NCBI GenBank assembly: GCA_016203375.1
Contig: JACQMX010000037.1
Span: 1-5,912 of the forward strand
Origin: Candidatus Woesearchaeota archaeon
Lineage (GTDB): Archaea > Nanobdellota > Nanobdellia > Woesearchaeales > UBA12501
Direction: 5' to 3'
DNA length: 5,912 bases
The notes beneath the pieces were generated by a model, which saw only the letters and a program-made list of their open reading frames with translations, had not been told where the DNA came from and made no database searches. Each line of letters starts with the position of its first letter. Positions within the stretch are counted from its first letter, which is position 1. The translations under genes and the position numbers were made by a program. Positions 5,703 through 5,912 of the stretch are shown here, one piece after another.

Positions 5703-5882
5703 TCACCTCTCTTTCCCCTCTTTTAGTTCTTCAAATTCGATATACCATCGGTGGGTTGCCTTGTCGTACTTGAACACGACCTCGTGCTTTTTGGTCTTGT
5801 CAAGCGCGAACAGCAATGGCATCGGGATAGTGGTCTCAAAGCTTGATCCCCGCTTGTAGAGTTTTCTTCTCAATTCCGTCAT
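5703..5882 (-). CDS. AbrB/SpoVT-like small protein, 59 aa
   Basis: A short frame of 59 codons starting MTELRRKLYKRGSSFETTIP, followed by PLLFALD (22-28) and ending in WYIEFEELKEGKER. The pattern K-x-Y-K-R-G-S-S-x-x-x-T-I-P is the first half of the AbrB/SpoVT swapped-hairpin fold, whose members dimerise and often bind DNA as transcription regulators. HEVVFKYDKATHRWYIEFEE (33-52) fits the following beta strands. A 59-aa protein is one bare AbrB domain with no partner domain, as in antitoxins and small archaeal regulators. An in-frame TGA lies at 5906-5904, so the ATG at 5882 is the only ATG start available. The Shine-Dalgarno is poor (GAGGC), but TATAAA stands about 27 nt before the ATG, suggesting a leaderless transcript. 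It is the first gene upstream of the hairpin-rich stretch and might regulate it. DNA binding is inferred, and no toxin gene is visible beside it. Confidence 0.82.
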   Translation of the reverse strand: MTELRRKLYKRGSSFETTIPMPLLFALDKTKKHEVVFKYDKATHRWYIEFEELKEGKER

Positions 5883-5906
5883 TGCTTCTGCCTCGGGGGT
5901 TGCTCA

Positions 5907-5912
5907 TTTATA
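5907..5912 (-). promoter_or_regulatory. Candidate TATA box of the AbrB-like gene
   Basis: TATAAA at the extreme right edge is centred 27-28 nt before the ATG at 5882, the standard archaeal distance between TATA box and transcription start. The BRE would lie outside the window. In the frame of the AbrB-like gene these bases read Tyr-Lys-stop, so they could instead be the end of another gene. Confidence 0.4.

Noticed and set aside
5440..5706. An 88-codon GTG-started minus-strand frame that overlaps its neighbours by GTGA and ATGA, as a coupled gene would
   Set aside because: The overlaps are tempting, but the protein has only two Lys and one Glu in 88 residues, a run of Phe from the T-tract and no recognisable motif, unlike the Lys/Glu-rich neighbours. 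The same stretch is also open on the plus strand. The following gene has its own strong ribosome site. A conserved frame in relatives would reopen this.
5510..5859. Plus-strand open frames at 5510-5773 and 5674-5859
   Set aside because: They run antisense to the AbrB-like gene and the hairpin-rich stretch, have no ribosome site or motif, and are rich in Ser, Arg and Cys as expected of chance translation.
1..5912. CRISPR array, insertion sequence or prophage
   Set aside because: No regularly spaced repeats, transposase motifs, terminal inverted repeats or phage genes were seen; the gene order looks like ordinary chromosome.

Overview
The window reads as part of an archaeal genome, probably of DPANN type (Woesearchaeota or a relative). 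The phylum is my inference. The support is archaeal Shine-Dalgarno sites (GAGGTGA, GGGGTGA), TATA-like boxes about 26-28 nt before two start codons that lack good ribosome sites, very compact spacing with 4-base and 23-base overlaps, Lys/Glu-rich protein tails, and small AbrB-like and zinc-finger proteins typical of such genomes. Every supportable gene lies on the minus strand, so transcription runs from the right end of the window to the left.

In transcription order: (1) a 59-aa AbrB/SpoVT-like protein (5882-5703), with a TATAAA at the very edge of the window. (2) A 259-base gene-poor stretch (5702-5444) with several potential hairpins. The last hairpin is followed at once by a T6-C-T6 run on the transcribed strand, so this may be a structured RNA or a leader that ends in a terminator-like element. 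(3) A 105-aa zinc-finger protein of unknown function (5443-5126). (4) An 884-aa P-type Ca2+-ATPase of SERCA/PMR1 type (5048-2394), apparently with both Ca2+ sites intact. (5) A 347-aa CaCA-family Ca2+/cation antiporter (2416-1373) that overlaps the ATPase end by 23 bases. (6) A 300-aa HIT-fold protein with a long charged tail (1335-433). (7) A second HIT-fold protein that starts in a 4-base ATGA overlap and runs off the left end (436-1).

The central theme is Ca2+ (or other divalent cation) export. An ATP-driven pump and an ion-gradient-driven exchanger are encoded in overlapping frames, so they are probably made together. Upstream lie a small zinc protein, a possible structured RNA and an AbrB-like protein that could be regulators, but that link rests on position alone. 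Downstream, the two coupled HIT proteins both lack the middle histidine of the triad (the usual nucleophile) while keeping a Cys-Cys-His-His set. They may be non-catalytic zinc-stabilised binding proteins. The best candidates for something undescribed are the RNA-like stretch, the paired nucleophile-less HIT proteins and the zinc-finger gene next to the pump.
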